A stretch of 64,000 bases of DNA from JBMOLK01 sp049325575 (GTDB lineage Bacteria > Bacillota > Clostridia > Acetivibrionales > Acetivibrionaceae), in assembly GCA_049325575.1 (NCBI GenBank), contig JBMOLK010000128.1, positions 1 to 64,000 on the forward strand, given 5' to 3'. The translations under genes were made by a program, and so were the position numbers. Positions within the stretch are counted from its first letter, which is position 1, and each line of letters opens with the position of its first letter. The notes under the pieces are model-generated. The model ran no database searches and had not been told where the DNA came from. It saw only the letters and a list, made by a program, of their open reading frames with translations. Positions 48,663 through 58,516 of this stretch are shown one piece after another.

Positions 48663-50642
48663 ATGCCTGAATTTGTGATTGCGTCTGATTATAAGCCTTG
48701 CGGGGATCAACCCAAGGCTATAGATAAATTGGTTGAGGGTATTAATTTGGGATATAGAGGTCAGACCCTCCTTGGGGTTACCGGGTCGGGGAAGACCTTT
48801 ACCATGGCAAATGTGATAGAGAGGGTACAGAAGCCTACACTTGTTATTGCTCACAACAAGACACTGGCAGCGCAGCTTTGCAGTGAGTTTAAGGAGTTCT
48901 TTCCAAATAACTGTGTTGAATACTTTGTCAGCTACTATGACTATTACCAGCCGGAAGCCTATATTCCGTCTACCGATACCTATATAGAAAAGGATTCATC
49001 GGTAAACGACGAGATAGATAAACTAAGACACTCGGCTACTTCTGCATTATTTGAGAGAAGAGACGTTATAATAGTTGCAAGCGTTTCCTGCATTTATGGT
49101 TTGGGTGACCCTGAAGACTATACCGAACTTATGCTTTCTCTTAGAACCGGTATGACCAAGGATAGGGATGAGATTATAAGAAAACTTGTAGATATACAAT
49201 ATGACAGGAATGAGATAGACTTTAAGAGAGGAAAGTTCAGGGCGAGGGGAGATGTGCTGGAGATATTCCCTGCATCATCATCCGACAAAGTAATACGGGT
49301 AGAGTTTTTTGGGGATGAAATTGAGAGGATCACCGAGGTTGACTCACTTACGGGAGAAATAACGGGGGTAAGGTCCCATGTAGCTATCTTTCCTGCATCT
49401 CACTATGCTACAACAAGGGCTAAAATGGAAAGAGCCATACTTTCTATAGAGCAGGAACTGGAAGAACGGCTTAAGGAACTTAAGTCCGAGGGGAAGCTTC
49501 TTGAGGCACAGAGGCTTGAGCAGAGGACAAGGTATGATCTTGAAATGATGCAGGAGGTAGGTTTTTGTCAGGGTATAGAGAACTACTCAAGGCATATAAG
49601 CGGTAGAACGTCCGGAAGTTCTCCTTTCACCCTTATAGACTACTTTCCTAAAGACTTCCTTATGATAATTGATGAATCTCATGTAACCGTTTCCCAGGTA
49701 GGAGCCATGTATAACGGCGACAGGTCCAGAAAAGAATCACTGGTGGAGTATGGATTTAGATTGCCGTCTGCATTTGATAACCGACCACTTAAGTTTGCAG
49801 AGTTTGAAGAAAGGATTAACCAGATCGTATTTGTAAGTGCTACACCTGCAAAATATGAAAAGGAAAACTCGAAGCAGATTGTTGAGCAGATAATCAGGCC
49901 TACCGGGTTAATTGACCCTGAAGTTATAGTAAAACCGGTCAAGGGTCAGATAGACGATCTGATAGGAGAGATAAATGAAAGAGTTCAGAAAAGTCAGCGT
50001 GTGCTGGTGACTACACTTACCAAGAAAATGGCAGAGGACCTTACAGACTACCTCAAGGAATTGGACTTTAAGGTAAAGTATCTTCACTCGGATATTGACA
50101 CCATTGAAAGAATGGAGATCATAAGGGATTTAAGGCTGGGAGTGTTTGATGTACTGATTGGAATTAATCTTTTAAGGGAAGGTCTGGATTTACCGGAGGT
50201 TTCTCTGGTAACTATTTTGGATGCTGACAAGGAAGGCTTCTTAAGGTCCGAAACATCCCTGATACAGACAATCGGTAGGGCAGCAAGAAATGTTGAAGGA
50301 AAGGTTATAATGTATGCCGATGTAGTCACAGAGTCCATGAGAAGGGCTATAGGCGAAACAAATAGAAGAAGAAAAATTCAGATGGATTATAACCAGGCCC
50401 ATGGTATAACTCCTAAGAGCATACAAAAGGGTATAAGGGCTGTAATTGAAGCAACCAAGGTTGCAGAGGAAGAAGCCAAATACTTTATCCGTGGTGATGA
50501 GGACTCCATGGACAAGGATGATATATTAAAGCTTATGGACAAGCTTATGAAGGAAATGAAAGATGCTGCTGCAGATTTACAGTTTGAGAGGGCGGCAGAG
50601 TTAAGAGATAAAATAAATGATCTCAAGAAGAAAATAGAGTAG
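48663..50642 (+). CDS. uvrB: Excinuclease ABC subunit B
   Basis: A 659-residue UvrB, the damage-verifying helicase-like subunit of nucleotide excision repair. Walker A is GVTGSGKTFTMA, the damage-probing beta-hairpin includes YYDYYQPEAYIP, and the DEAD-like box is MIIDESH. Helicase motifs VI (QTIGRAARN) and the C-terminal UVR domain (MKDAAADLQFERAAELRDKI) that binds UvrC are present. Full length. A LexA box over its promoter implies SOS induction. uvrA lies 2.3 kb downstream beyond two envelope genes and has its own LexA-like site; uvrC is not in the window. Confidence 0.97.
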   Translation: MPEFVIASDYKPCGDQPKAIDKLVEGINLGYRGQTLLGVTGSGKTFTMANVIERVQKPTLVIAHNKTLAAQLCSEFKEFFPNNCVEYFVSYYDYYQPEAYIPSTDTYIEKDSSVNDEIDKLRHSATSALFERRDVIIVASVSCIYGLGDPEDYTELMLSLRTGMTKDRDEIIRKLVDIQYDRNEIDFKRGKFRARGDVLEIFPASSSDKVIRVEFFGDEIERITEVDSLTGEITGVRSHVAIFPASHYATTRAKMERAILSIEQELEERLKELKSEGKLLEAQRLEQRTRYDLEMMQEVGFCQGIENYSRHISGRTSGSSPFTLIDYFPKDFLMIIDESHVTVSQVGAMYNGDRSRKESLVEYGFRLPSAFDNRPLKFAEFEERINQIVFVSATPAKYEKENSKQIVEQIIRPTGLIDPEVIVKPVKGQIDDLIGEINERVQKSQRVLVTTLTKKMAEDLTDYLKELDFKVKYLHSDIDTIERMEIIRDLRLGVFDVLIGINLLREGLDLPEVSLVTILDADKEGFLRSETSLIQTIGRAARNVEGKVIMYADVVTESMRRAIGETNRRRKIQMDYNQAHGITPKSIQKGIRAVIEATKVAEEEAKYFIRGDEDSMDKDDILKLMDKLMKEMKDAAADLQFERAAELRDKINDLKKKIE

Positions 50643-50659
50643 GGACGGTTTCCGTCCCT
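50641..50659. terminator. Terminator at the end of uvrB
   Basis: AGGGACGG and CCGTCCCT with a TTT loop overlap the uvrB stop and precede T-rich sequence. It also faces the convergent 3D-domain gene. Confidence 0.85.
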
Positions 50660-50668
50660 TTGCTTTAC

Positions 50669-51625
50669 TTAATCCAATATATAAACGTCTACTTGCTGTA
50701 TGCCAAACTCATTGGCCTTATTATAAATAACCAGTTCCCCAGGCTTGTCTTCGCCAAAGAATATATCTACAGAATGCCCCTTTATAAGGCTGCCTGTATC
50801 TTCAGCAACATATATTCCACTGAGGTGCTTGTATTTCTCGGGAAAAGATATGTATACCCTGGTGCCCAGGGGTATTACCGATGGATCTACGGCAATTGTC
50901 CGTCCAGCCTTGGCCTTTGTGCCGGACTTGGTAATACCGTATGCAGGATGTTCACGAGTTTTTTTGCAGCTTTTGTAGGATAAATCATAGGCTGTAGCTT
51001 TCATACACAGTTTTCCTTTGCTTTTCTTCATTACCTCTGAAATGTCCATCTTCTGCTGATGCAGTGAAATGCTTCTTTCGTATTCAATTATTGATTTGCT
51101 TCGCGACAATAATGCCATTTTATTTACAATACGTTTTTGATTGTCATTGATGGCAGTATCAATTGCATGGCTGGATGAAACAGGGGAAGATACCCTTCCT
51201 GCCAGTCCAATTATGGCCTCTTTGCTATTTGTCAGGTATTTGCTGTTGCTTAGGGCTATTTCATTGTTTTCAAGAGCACTTTTGATATCCTCATTAGAGT
51301 TTGTTGAATATATCTTTGGGAAGCCGGTTAAGGAATATATGAGAATTATAAGAAGTATTGCGGACTCTGCAGCCACCTTCTTAAATTTCATAGATAACTT
51401 GTTGTTTCCTGAAGAATCATTTGTACTAACCTTACGCAATATAGATTTTAAATCATCTGAAAATCTAGGGTTTTCTATCTTTCTTAGTATTTCTTCAAGA
51501 ACTTCAGGGTAGTTGAGTTTGCAAATATCTTCAAACCTTAAGTAGTCGGCAAGATATTTAATATCACTGTCCAACACCTCTTTGGGTACTGGATTATTCA
51601 GTATATTGCTCAAAACGTCTCCCAT
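50669..51625 (-). CDS. Membrane-anchored 3D-domain protein (putative peptidoglycan lytic enzyme)
   Basis: A 318-residue protein. The N-terminal ~85 residues are cytoplasmic and helical, then comes one membrane helix (AESAILLIILIYSLTGF, ~87-103), a ~110-residue helical stalk and a C-terminal 3D domain. The three aspartates that name the fold are in AVDPSVIPLGT, VAEDTGS and SVDIFFG. 3D domains resemble the MltA lytic transglycosylase core and occur in YabE, YocH and Rpf-like proteins that remodel peptidoglycan. The cytoplasmic head may receive a signal. GGGGGAG precedes the ATG. It converges on uvrB. Confidence 0.87.
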   Translation of the reverse strand: MGDVLSNILNNPVPKEVLDSDIKYLADYLRFEDICKLNYPEVLEEILRKIENPRFSDDLKSILRKVSTNDSSGNNKLSMKFKKVAAESAILLIILIYSLTGFPKIYSTNSNEDIKSALENNEIALSNSKYLTNSKEAIIGLAGRVSSPVSSSHAIDTAINDNQKRIVNKMALLSRSKSIIEYERSISLHQQKMDISEVMKKSKGKLCMKATAYDLSYKSCKKTREHPAYGITKSGTKAKAGRTIAVDPSVIPLGTRVYISFPEKYKHLSGIYVAEDTGSLIKGHSVDIFFGEDKPGELVIYNKANEFGIQQVDVYILD

Positions 51626-51828
51626 TAATACTCCCCCATAAAAAGGCCTTTGTTGTATAATCTGTAAAATAGATCCGAAGCATTATTCTGTATATATAAT
51701 ATATTATAGCAAAAAATCCTTCCTTTTAAAGTACTATTTTCCTAAGTGCAATTTAAAGGATATAGAGAGCCGATAAAATTCCAAAAAAACATTATTATGC
51801 TACGGTTTTCCAGTATAACACTACAGTA

Positions 51829-51900
51829 TTGACAACAGGCTGCAGCATTTGATAAAATACGTTTTGTAAACAAATGGTATGAACAATACTTAGTTCATAC
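51829..51900 (+). promoter_or_regulatory. Promoter with a downstream 8-bp inverted repeat
   Basis: TTGACA (51829-51834) and GATAAA (51851-51856) are 16 bases apart. Downstream, GTATGAAC (51877-51884) and GTTCATAC (51893-51900) form a perfect inverted repeat with an eight-base spacer, just ahead of the gene at 51923. It could be an operator or a leader hairpin. The remaining upstream gap is AT-rich. Confidence 0.55.
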
Positions 51901-51922
51901 AAGAAATATTGGGGGGAGATAA

Positions 51923-52657
51923 ATGGGGTTTTTTAAAATTATTAATAAGAGCCATTTGAAAGGATTTGTTGCAGGAATTGTTGCTTCTGCTATCCTCATT
52001 CCTACGTTTTCTTCAGCTGCAGGTACTTTGCAAAAAATAACAGCATCTATTAATACCGACATAAAAATTACCTGGAATGGAGCGCCTTTTGTCCCTACCG
52101 AACCGGATGGAACAAAGCTTTATCCTATTGTCTATAACAATAGAACTTATCTTCCCGTTAGGTACATAGCAGAAAAGGCAGAAGTCAAGGTGGGCTGGGA
52201 TTCAATAACTAAAACGGTTATGTTAGACAATAGACTTAGTAAAGTAATTAGTTACAGCGAAGCTTTTGACGCAGTTGAACTTGGGATGACTATGGATAAG
52301 GTAGATTTTATCCTTGGAAGCCCCCAAAGGACAGAAGCTTCTAAATCATTTATTAGAAAGGACTATAGATGGCAGTATGACAGTACGGAAGTAAAAGGTG
52401 AAGATAATGACGGATATATTATAGTGACATTTATAAACGGTGAATTTAGCGGAAAAACTTCCTCCGGTGTTTCTAAAGAAATAGAACAGAAGATAGAAGG
52501 GCTTACTACCATTTCATCAATAACATCAAAACTTGGAAAGTGGTATTCTTTATCAGAAGTTCAATATGTTGAAGAGTATTATATTTGGGATTATCCTGAT
52601 GGTGATCTTAAGCTAACAGTGAAAGATAATAAAGTTGTTGATAAGAAAAAAATATAA
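51923..52657 (+). CDS. Secreted copper-amine-oxidase-N-like stalk-domain protein
   Basis: A 244-residue protein with a signal or anchor segment (GFVAGIVASAILIPTFSSAA, ~14-33). A copper amine oxidase N-terminal-like (stalk) domain follows (~60-110: VYNNRTYLPVRYIAEKAEVKVGWD). The second half (~115-240) has MTMDKVDFILGSPQRTE and YIIVTFINGEF, resembling SmpA/BLIP-like folds. Such proteins are numerous in clostridia, face the cell surface and have no proven function. GGGGGGAG precedes the ATG. The clear promoter and inverted repeat upstream suggest individual regulation. Confidence 0.82.
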   Translation: MGFFKIINKSHLKGFVAGIVASAILIPTFSSAAGTLQKITASINTDIKITWNGAPFVPTEPDGTKLYPIVYNNRTYLPVRYIAEKAEVKVGWDSITKTVMLDNRLSKVISYSEAFDAVELGMTMDKVDFILGSPQRTEASKSFIRKDYRWQYDSTEVKGEDNDGYIIVTFINGEFSGKTSSGVSKEIEQKIEGLTTISSITSKLGKWYSLSEVQYVEEYYIWDYPDGDLKLTVKDNKVVDKKKI

Positions 52658-52697
52658 GATGTTTGACTTTAAGAAAGTTTGAAAGTCTCATGTAATC

Positions 52698-52738
52698 AAA
52701 ACCTCTTTACCCTATAAATAGTAGAGTAAAGAGGTTTT
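52698..52738 (+). terminator. Terminator before uvrA
   Basis: AAAACCTCTTTAC and GTAAAGAGGTTTT form a 13-bp stem with a 15-base loop and a T-rich tail. Confidence 0.85.
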
Positions 52739-52826
52739 ATATATCTAAGGGATTTATTGTTTTATAAAAAAATAAACAGATAAATATGGTAAAAATCAAT
52801 GGCGTAAAAAATATTTATAAAAAATA

Positions 52827-52865
52827 CGAACTGATGTTTGCTTTTTTTGATATATTTGATATAAT
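52827..52865 (+). promoter_or_regulatory. LexA-like box and promoter of uvrA
   Basis: CGAACTGATGTTTG (52827-52840) matches 13 of 14 positions of CGAACRNRYGTTYG. A perfect TATAAT follows at 52860-52865, so the box would cover the -35 region. Confidence 0.75.
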
Positions 52866-52909
52866 ATTAGCTGTTCTTAATGCTAATTAGAAATGAAGCA
52901 GGTGTTTAT

Positions 52910-55732
52910 ATGATAAGGGATAATATCTTTATAAAGGGTGCAAGAGAGCATAATTTAAAGAATATAGATGTTGAAATACCAAGAGACAAGTTCGTGGTGA
53001 TTACAGGCCTTAGTGGGTCCGGTAAGTCTTCGCTGGCTTTTGATACCATATATGCCGAGGGTCAAAGACGCTACGTGGAGTCTTTATCTGCTTATGCAAG
53101 ACAGTTCTTGGGCCAGATGGAGAAGCCGGATGTTGATTATATAGACGGTTTATCGCCAGCGATATCCATAGACCAGAAGACTACCAGCAGGAATCCGCGT
53201 TCAACAGTTGGGACTGTGACTGAAATATATGACTATTTGAGGCTTCTTTATGCAAGAATAGGTATTCCTCACTGCCATAACTGCGGCAAGGAGATTTCGC
53301 AGCAAACTGTAGACCAGATGGTTGACCATATCATGGAGCTTGAAGAAGGTACAAGGATACAGCTTTTAGCTCCTGTGGTAAGGGGAAGGAAAGGCGAATA
53401 TCACAAGCTTATTGAGGATATTAAAAAGGGTGGATACGTAAGGGTTAGAATAGATGGAGAGGTAATGGATATTAACGATCCTATAAACCTTGATAAGAAT
53501 AAAAAGCATAGTATTGAAATTGTAGTGGATAGGCTTGTGGTTAGGCCTGATATTCATAAGAGACTTTCGGACTCAATAGAGACAGTGCTTCATCTAAGCA
53601 GCGGGATACTTGTTGTTGATGTTGTTGGAAAGGAAGAGCTGCTGTTCAGTCAGAATTTTGCCTGTAATGACTGTGGTGTAAGTATTGAAGAGCTGGCACC
53701 CAGGATGTTTTCTTTTAACAACCCCTTTGGAGCCTGTCCAGTGTGCAGTGGACTAGGGACGCTAATGAAGATAGACCCTGACCTCGTTATGCCGGACAAG
53801 ACCCTGTCCTTGGCAGAAGGTGCCATTAAAGCCGGAGGATGGAACATAGCCAATGAGGAAGGCTATGCCAGAATGTATATAAACGCACTGACAAGGCACT
53901 ATAATTTTAGTGTCAAAACTCCAATTGAAAAACTTCCTTCGCATATCGTTGATATCATTCTTTATGGCAACAATGGTGAAAGAATAAAGGTAGACTATGA
54001 GAAGGAATATGGTAAAGGCTCTTTCATGTCCTCATTTGAAGGGATTATTAACAGTATGGAAAGACGTTATAAGGAGACACAGTCTGAAGGAATGAAGCAG
54101 TACTACGAGGAGTTCATGAGCAACAACCCTTGTCCGGAGTGTAAAGGAGCCAGATTGAAGAAAGAAAGTCTTGCTGTCACTGTAGGAGGCAGGAATGTGT
54201 ATGAAGTATGCTCTATTCCTGTAGGAGAAGCAAAGCGGTTTTTTGATGAGTTGAACCTTACGGAGAGACATAGACTAATTGCTCACCAGATACTAAAAGA
54301 GATAAATGAGAGATTGGGTTTTCTGGTTGATGTAGGACTTGACTATCTGACATTGTCAAGGTCTGCAGGAACACTTTCAGGCGGTGAAGCCCAGAGAATA
54401 AGACTGGCTACTCAAATAGGTTCAGGACTTATGGGGGTGTTGTACATTCTGGATGAACCAAGCATTGGTCTTCATCAGAGGGATAATGACAGACTTTTAA
54501 GGACCCTAAAGAAGATGAGGAACCTTGGAAACACTTTGATAGTGGTTGAGCATGATGAGGATACCATGTACGCCTCTGATTATATAATTGACTTGGGGCC
54601 CGGCGCAGGGGTTCATGGCGGACAGATAGTCGCCAAGGGTACTGTGGAAGAGATAAAGAGTAATGCCAATTCGATTACAGGCCAGTATCTAAGCGGAAGA
54701 AAAAAAATAGGGGTTCCGGAGAAAAGACGACAGCCCAACGGAAAATGGCTTGAAGTTATTGGAGCAAGGGAAAACAACTTAAAGAATATAGATGTAAAGA
54801 TTCCTTTGGGAGTGTTTACATGCATAACAGGAGTATCTGGATCTGGTAAAAGCTCACTTGTAAATGAAATTCTGTATAAAAAACTGGCCAATGAACTTAA
54901 TAAGGCAAGGTTAAGGCCGGGAGAGCATGACTGTATAAAAGGACTTGAGCACCTTGACAAGGTTATAGATATAGATCAGTCACCTATAGGACGTACCCCA
55001 AGGTCCAACCCGGGAACTTATACCGGCGTGTTTGACTTTATAAGAGAAATATTTTCAGGGACTACCGAAGCAAAAATGAGGGGCTACAAATCAGGCCGTT
55101 TCAGCTTCAATGTCAAGGGTGGACGTTGTGAAGCCTGCAGTGGTGATGGAATAATAAAGATAGAAATGCACTTTTTACCTGATATTTATGTGCCATGTGA
55201 GGTGTGTAAGGGTAAGAGATATAACAGAGAGACTTTGGAGGTAAGGTACAAGGGTAAGAATATTGCAGAGGTTCTTGATATGACAGTTGAAGATGCCCTT
55301 GAATTCTTCAAGAACATACCGAGAGTACAAAGAAAGCTTCAAACTTTATATGATGTAGGGTTGGGTTATATAAAGGTTGGACAGTCTTCAACCACTCTTT
55401 CAGGCGGAGAAGCCCAAAGAGTGAAGCTTGCCACCGAACTTTCAAAGAGAAGTACCGGTAAAACAATGTATATTCTTGATGAGCCCACTACCGGACTTCA
55501 TATAGCAGATGTGCACAGGCTTATAGATATTTTGCAAAGATTGGTTGATGCAGGAAACACAGTGGTTGTAATTGAACATAATCTTGATGTTATAAAGACT
55601 GCAGACCATGTTATAGATTTGGGTCCTGAAGGTGGAAATAAAGGTGGAAATGTTGTAGCACAAGGTACACCGGAGGAAATAATAAAAGTTAAGGACTCCT
55701 ATACAGGTCAATTTCTTAAGAAGATTTTATAG
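52910..55732 (+). CDS. uvrA: Excinuclease ABC subunit A
   Basis: A 940-residue UvrA, the ABC-type ATPase that finds bulky DNA lesions and loads UvrB. Two nucleotide sites are seen (GLSGSGKSSLAFDT and GVSGSGKSSLVNE), each with its signature (LSGGEAQRIRLA; LSGGEAQRVKLA) and Walker B (LYILDEPSIGL; MYILDEPTTGL). Zinc modules are CPVCSGLG and CEACSGDG...CEVCKGKRY. Full length. The ATG at 52910 gives the standard MIRDNIFIKGAREHN start; an ATG at 52880 would add ten residues. The LexA-like box upstream fits SOS control in parallel with uvrB. Confidence 0.97.
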   Translation: MIRDNIFIKGAREHNLKNIDVEIPRDKFVVITGLSGSGKSSLAFDTIYAEGQRRYVESLSAYARQFLGQMEKPDVDYIDGLSPAISIDQKTTSRNPRSTVGTVTEIYDYLRLLYARIGIPHCHNCGKEISQQTVDQMVDHIMELEEGTRIQLLAPVVRGRKGEYHKLIEDIKKGGYVRVRIDGEVMDINDPINLDKNKKHSIEIVVDRLVVRPDIHKRLSDSIETVLHLSSGILVVDVVGKEELLFSQNFACNDCGVSIEELAPRMFSFNNPFGACPVCSGLGTLMKIDPDLVMPDKTLSLAEGAIKAGGWNIANEEGYARMYINALTRHYNFSVKTPIEKLPSHIVDIILYGNNGERIKVDYEKEYGKGSFMSSFEGIINSMERRYKETQSEGMKQYYEEFMSNNPCPECKGARLKKESLAVTVGGRNVYEVCSIPVGEAKRFFDELNLTERHRLIAHQILKEINERLGFLVDVGLDYLTLSRSAGTLSGGEAQRIRLATQIGSGLMGVLYILDEPSIGLHQRDNDRLLRTLKKMRNLGNTLIVVEHDEDTMYASDYIIDLGPGAGVHGGQIVAKGTVEEIKSNANSITGQYLSGRKKIGVPEKRRQPNGKWLEVIGARENNLKNIDVKIPLGVFTCITGVSGSGKSSLVNEILYKKLANELNKARLRPGEHDCIKGLEHLDKVIDIDQSPIGRTPRSNPGTYTGVFDFIREIFSGTTEAKMRGYKSGRFSFNVKGGRCEACSGDGIIKIEMHFLPDIYVPCEVCKGKRYNRETLEVRYKGKNIAEVLDMTVEDALEFFKNIPRVQRKLQTLYDVGLGYIKVGQSSTTLSGGEAQRVKLATELSKRSTGKTMYILDEPTTGLHIADVHRLIDILQRLVDAGNTVVVIEHNLDVIKTADHVIDLGPEGGNKGGNVVAQGTPEEIIKVKDSYTGQFLKKIL

Positions 55733-56116
55733 TAAGAGTCTTAAGTATTTGTAGTATCTTTCATACAAATTGTAAAATATACCCAGTAGTACCTATGTTG
55801 TTTAAGATGCAGATATCTTAATAAAAACATAGGTATTATAATTTACAGCAAGTTAAACTTGATTATTTATCCAGGTGAATAGAATGATGCTTTCAATATT
55901 GTTAGACCAAAGATATAATGTATGTTATACTTGAGATAAGAAAAAATTATAAAAGATTGTTAATTTTTCACTTTAAGATATGTGTTATGTAAAATTTATA
56001 ATAAAGATAAATATTAGGAAATGTGTTAGCATAAAGTAGATTAAGTGGAAATGCAAGATTTATAGTATATGTGTAGACTGCTGCTCTATATGAGCTTTAG
56101 ATAGGAGATGGTAGTT
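55733..56116. other. Intergenic region with a long hairpin
   Basis: A 384-base gap. Nested repeats at 55790-55835 (TACCTATGTT/AACATAGGTA enclosing TTAAGAT/ATCTTAA) form an extended hairpin followed by TTATAATTT, probably the uvrA terminator. The remainder is AT-rich. No CtsR or CIRCE element was seen before the Clp gene. Confidence 0.6.
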
Positions 56117-58447
56117 ATGATGATGTGTTCAGTTTGTAAAGAAAATTTGGCAGTTGTATTTATAACAAAAATAATAGATGGTAAGCAAACACAGGAGGGA
56201 CTGTGTTTTTCATGTGCTAAAAAGCAGGGTATTCAACCCATAAATCAGATTCTTGAGCAGACCGGTATATCCGAAGATGAGATAGATGACTTAAACAAGC
56301 AGATGGGCAATTTGTTTGAGGAAATAGATATAAACAGTTTGAACAGTTCACCTTCAGATACAGGGGCTTCAAACACTGCCAATCCTTTTCTAAACTTGAT
56401 TAACAAGTCCTTTTTTAAGTCCAATGACAGTTCCAATTCAAAGGAAGAGTCTAAGGATTCAAAGGAAGAAGCCAGCAAGGAAGAAAAGGATAGTAAAAAC
56501 AGCACAAGAACCAAGACCCAGGAGAAAAAGGCTCCAAAGAAGAAAAAGTATCTGGATGCTTATGGTACCAACTTGATTGAGAAAGCCAAGGAAGGTAAGA
56601 TAGACCGGGTAATAGGAAGAAATAGAGAGATAGACAGGGTTATTCAGGTGCTAAATAGAAGAAACAAAAACAATCCCGTGCTGATTGGTGAACCCGGGGT
56701 GGGTAAGACAGCTATTGCTGAAGGACTTGCTGTAAGAATTGCTGAAAGGGAAGTTCCGGCAAAGCTTTTCAATACGGAAATATATGTACTGGATCTTACA
56801 GGTATTGTTGCGGGTACCCAGTTCAGAGGACAGTTTGAAAGCCGTATGAAGGGTATTATTGAAGAGACAAAGGCCCTGGGAAACATTATACTAGTCATAG
56901 ATGAGCTTCATAATATAATGGGAGCAGGGGAAGCAGAAGGGGCAATGAATGCTGCAAATATACTAAAACCTGCTCTGGCAAAGGGTGAGGTACAGGTAAT
57001 CGGTGCTACTACGCTTAATGAGTATAGAAAGCATATTGAGAAGGACACAGCCCTTGAGAGAAGATTCCAGCCTGTACTTGTTGAAGAACCTTCCGTTGAG
57101 GAAACAATAGAAATTCTAAAGGGTATTAAGGGCTACTATGAAAGCTATCACAGGGTTAAAATATCCGATGAGATAATAAGAACTGCTGTAATTCTCTCTG
57201 AAAGGTATATTACTGATAGATTTCTGCCTGACAAGGCTATAGATGTATTGGATGAAGCGGGGTCCAGAGCTAATATCAAGAATGTAGGGCTGGTTGAATT
57301 TGAAGCCATAAAAGAAGAGCTTAAGAAGGTACAGGAAGAAAAAGAGACTGCTATTTCAGCTGATTCCATTGAGGATTATCAGAAGGCAGCTGACCTTAAG
57401 GTTAGAGAGTGTAAGCTTCTTCAGCAGATAAAGGAAATGGAATATAAGAATAAGGACATGGAGATAACACTGGATGATGTGGCTTATGTAATAGAGTCAT
57501 GGACCAAGATTCCCGTTCAGAGGCTCACTGAGATTGAGGCCAGGAAACTTCTAAACCTTGAGGAAAGGCTTCACAACAGGGTTGTAGGACAGAATGACGC
57601 GGTGAAAAGTGTAGCAAAAGCAATAAGAAGAAACAGGGCTGATTTTAAGAAGAAGAAAAAACCTGCATCCTTCATATTTGTAGGACCTACAGGTGTAGGA
57701 AAAACGGAGCTTGTAAGAGCTCTTGCCATAGAGCTTTTTGAAAGTGAAGAAGCACTGATAAGGCTCGATATGTCCGAATATATGGAAAAGCATACGGTAT
57801 CCAAGCTTATTGGAGCACCTCCCGGTTATGTGGGATATGATGAAGGAGGACAGCTTACCGAAAAAATAAGGAGAAAGCCTTATTCAGTTATACTATTGGA
57901 TGAAATAGAAAAAGCACATCCCGATGTTTTTAATATGCTTTTACAGGTGCTGGAAGATGGTAGAGCTACCGATAGTCATGGAAGAACAGTAAGCTTTGAG
58001 AATACAGTGCTTATAATGACATCTAACGCTGGCACCAGCCTTAAGGCAAGCGGTATCGGATTTGCAAATGACGGCTATATTGCCCTGGAAAATAAAATAA
58101 AGGATGTCCTTAAGGAAACCTTCAGACCGGAATTTTTAAACAGGATAGATGAGATAATTGTATTTAATGAGCTATCAAGAGACGAGCTAAGGCAAATAGT
58201 TGACCTTATGCTTAAAGAGATATTAAGTGAAGTTGAAAATAAGAATATGACAATTGAAATTAAGGACAGTGTTAAGGAGTTTATCCTTCATAAAGGATAC
58301 GATCCAAAATATGGTGCAAGGCCTCTTAGAAGAACAATACAGAAGTATATTGAGGATGAACTTACCGATATGTATCTTAAAGGAATGTATAAGGAAGGAA
58401 GTAATATAGTGGTAGATGTGGAAGATGGTAATTTGGTATTTAAGTAA
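56117..58447 (+). CDS. clpE: ClpE-type AAA+ unfoldase with N-terminal zinc finger
   Basis: A 776-residue Clp/Hsp100 ATPase. The N-terminus holds a C4 zinc finger (Cys4, 7, 30 and 33), the mark of ClpE, in place of the ClpC N-domain. A ~70-residue Ser/Lys/Glu-rich linker follows, then two AAA+ modules: Walker A GEPGVGKT and GPTGVGKT, with an arginine-finger region ALERRFQPV and a short coiled-coil middle domain (~390-430). It should unfold proteins for ClpP or disaggregate them. The ATG at 56117 (MMMCSVC) follows GGAG by nine bases. No clear CtsR operator (GGTCAAA repeat) is present, unlike Bacillus clpE. Confidence 0.9.
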   Translation: MMMCSVCKENLAVVFITKIIDGKQTQEGLCFSCAKKQGIQPINQILEQTGISEDEIDDLNKQMGNLFEEIDINSLNSSPSDTGASNTANPFLNLINKSFFKSNDSSNSKEESKDSKEEASKEEKDSKNSTRTKTQEKKAPKKKKYLDAYGTNLIEKAKEGKIDRVIGRNREIDRVIQVLNRRNKNNPVLIGEPGVGKTAIAEGLAVRIAEREVPAKLFNTEIYVLDLTGIVAGTQFRGQFESRMKGIIEETKALGNIILVIDELHNIMGAGEAEGAMNAANILKPALAKGEVQVIGATTLNEYRKHIEKDTALERRFQPVLVEEPSVEETIEILKGIKGYYESYHRVKISDEIIRTAVILSERYITDRFLPDKAIDVLDEAGSRANIKNVGLVEFEAIKEELKKVQEEKETAISADSIEDYQKAADLKVRECKLLQQIKEMEYKNKDMEITLDDVAYVIESWTKIPVQRLTEIEARKLLNLEERLHNRVVGQNDAVKSVAKAIRRNRADFKKKKKPASFIFVGPTGVGKTELVRALAIELFESEEALIRLDMSEYMEKHTVSKLIGAPPGYVGYDEGGQLTEKIRRKPYSVILLDEIEKAHPDVFNMLLQVLEDGRATDSHGRTVSFENTVLIMTSNAGTSLKASGIGFANDGYIALENKIKDVLKETFRPEFLNRIDEIIVFNELSRDELRQIVDLMLKEILSEVENKNMTIEIKDSVKEFILHKGYDPKYGARPLRRTIQKYIEDELTDMYLKGMYKEGSNIVVDVEDGNLVFK

Positions 58448-58478
58448 TGTTTAAATGACCATAGAAAATATGCAAACA

Positions 58479-58509
58479 AAAGGCAGGTCTAATATAGATA
58501 CCTGCCTTT
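58479..58509. terminator. Bidirectional terminator
   Basis: AAAGGCAGGT/ACCTGCCTTT with additional TCT/AGA pairing in the loop, followed by T-rich sequence, between convergent clpE and phoR. Confidence 0.85.
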
Positions 58510-58516
58510 CTCTTTC

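Noticed and set aside
55885..55935. Sixteen-codon frame after AGGTG in the uvrA-clpE gap
   Set aside because: Too short and of ordinary AT-rich composition to support as a gene.
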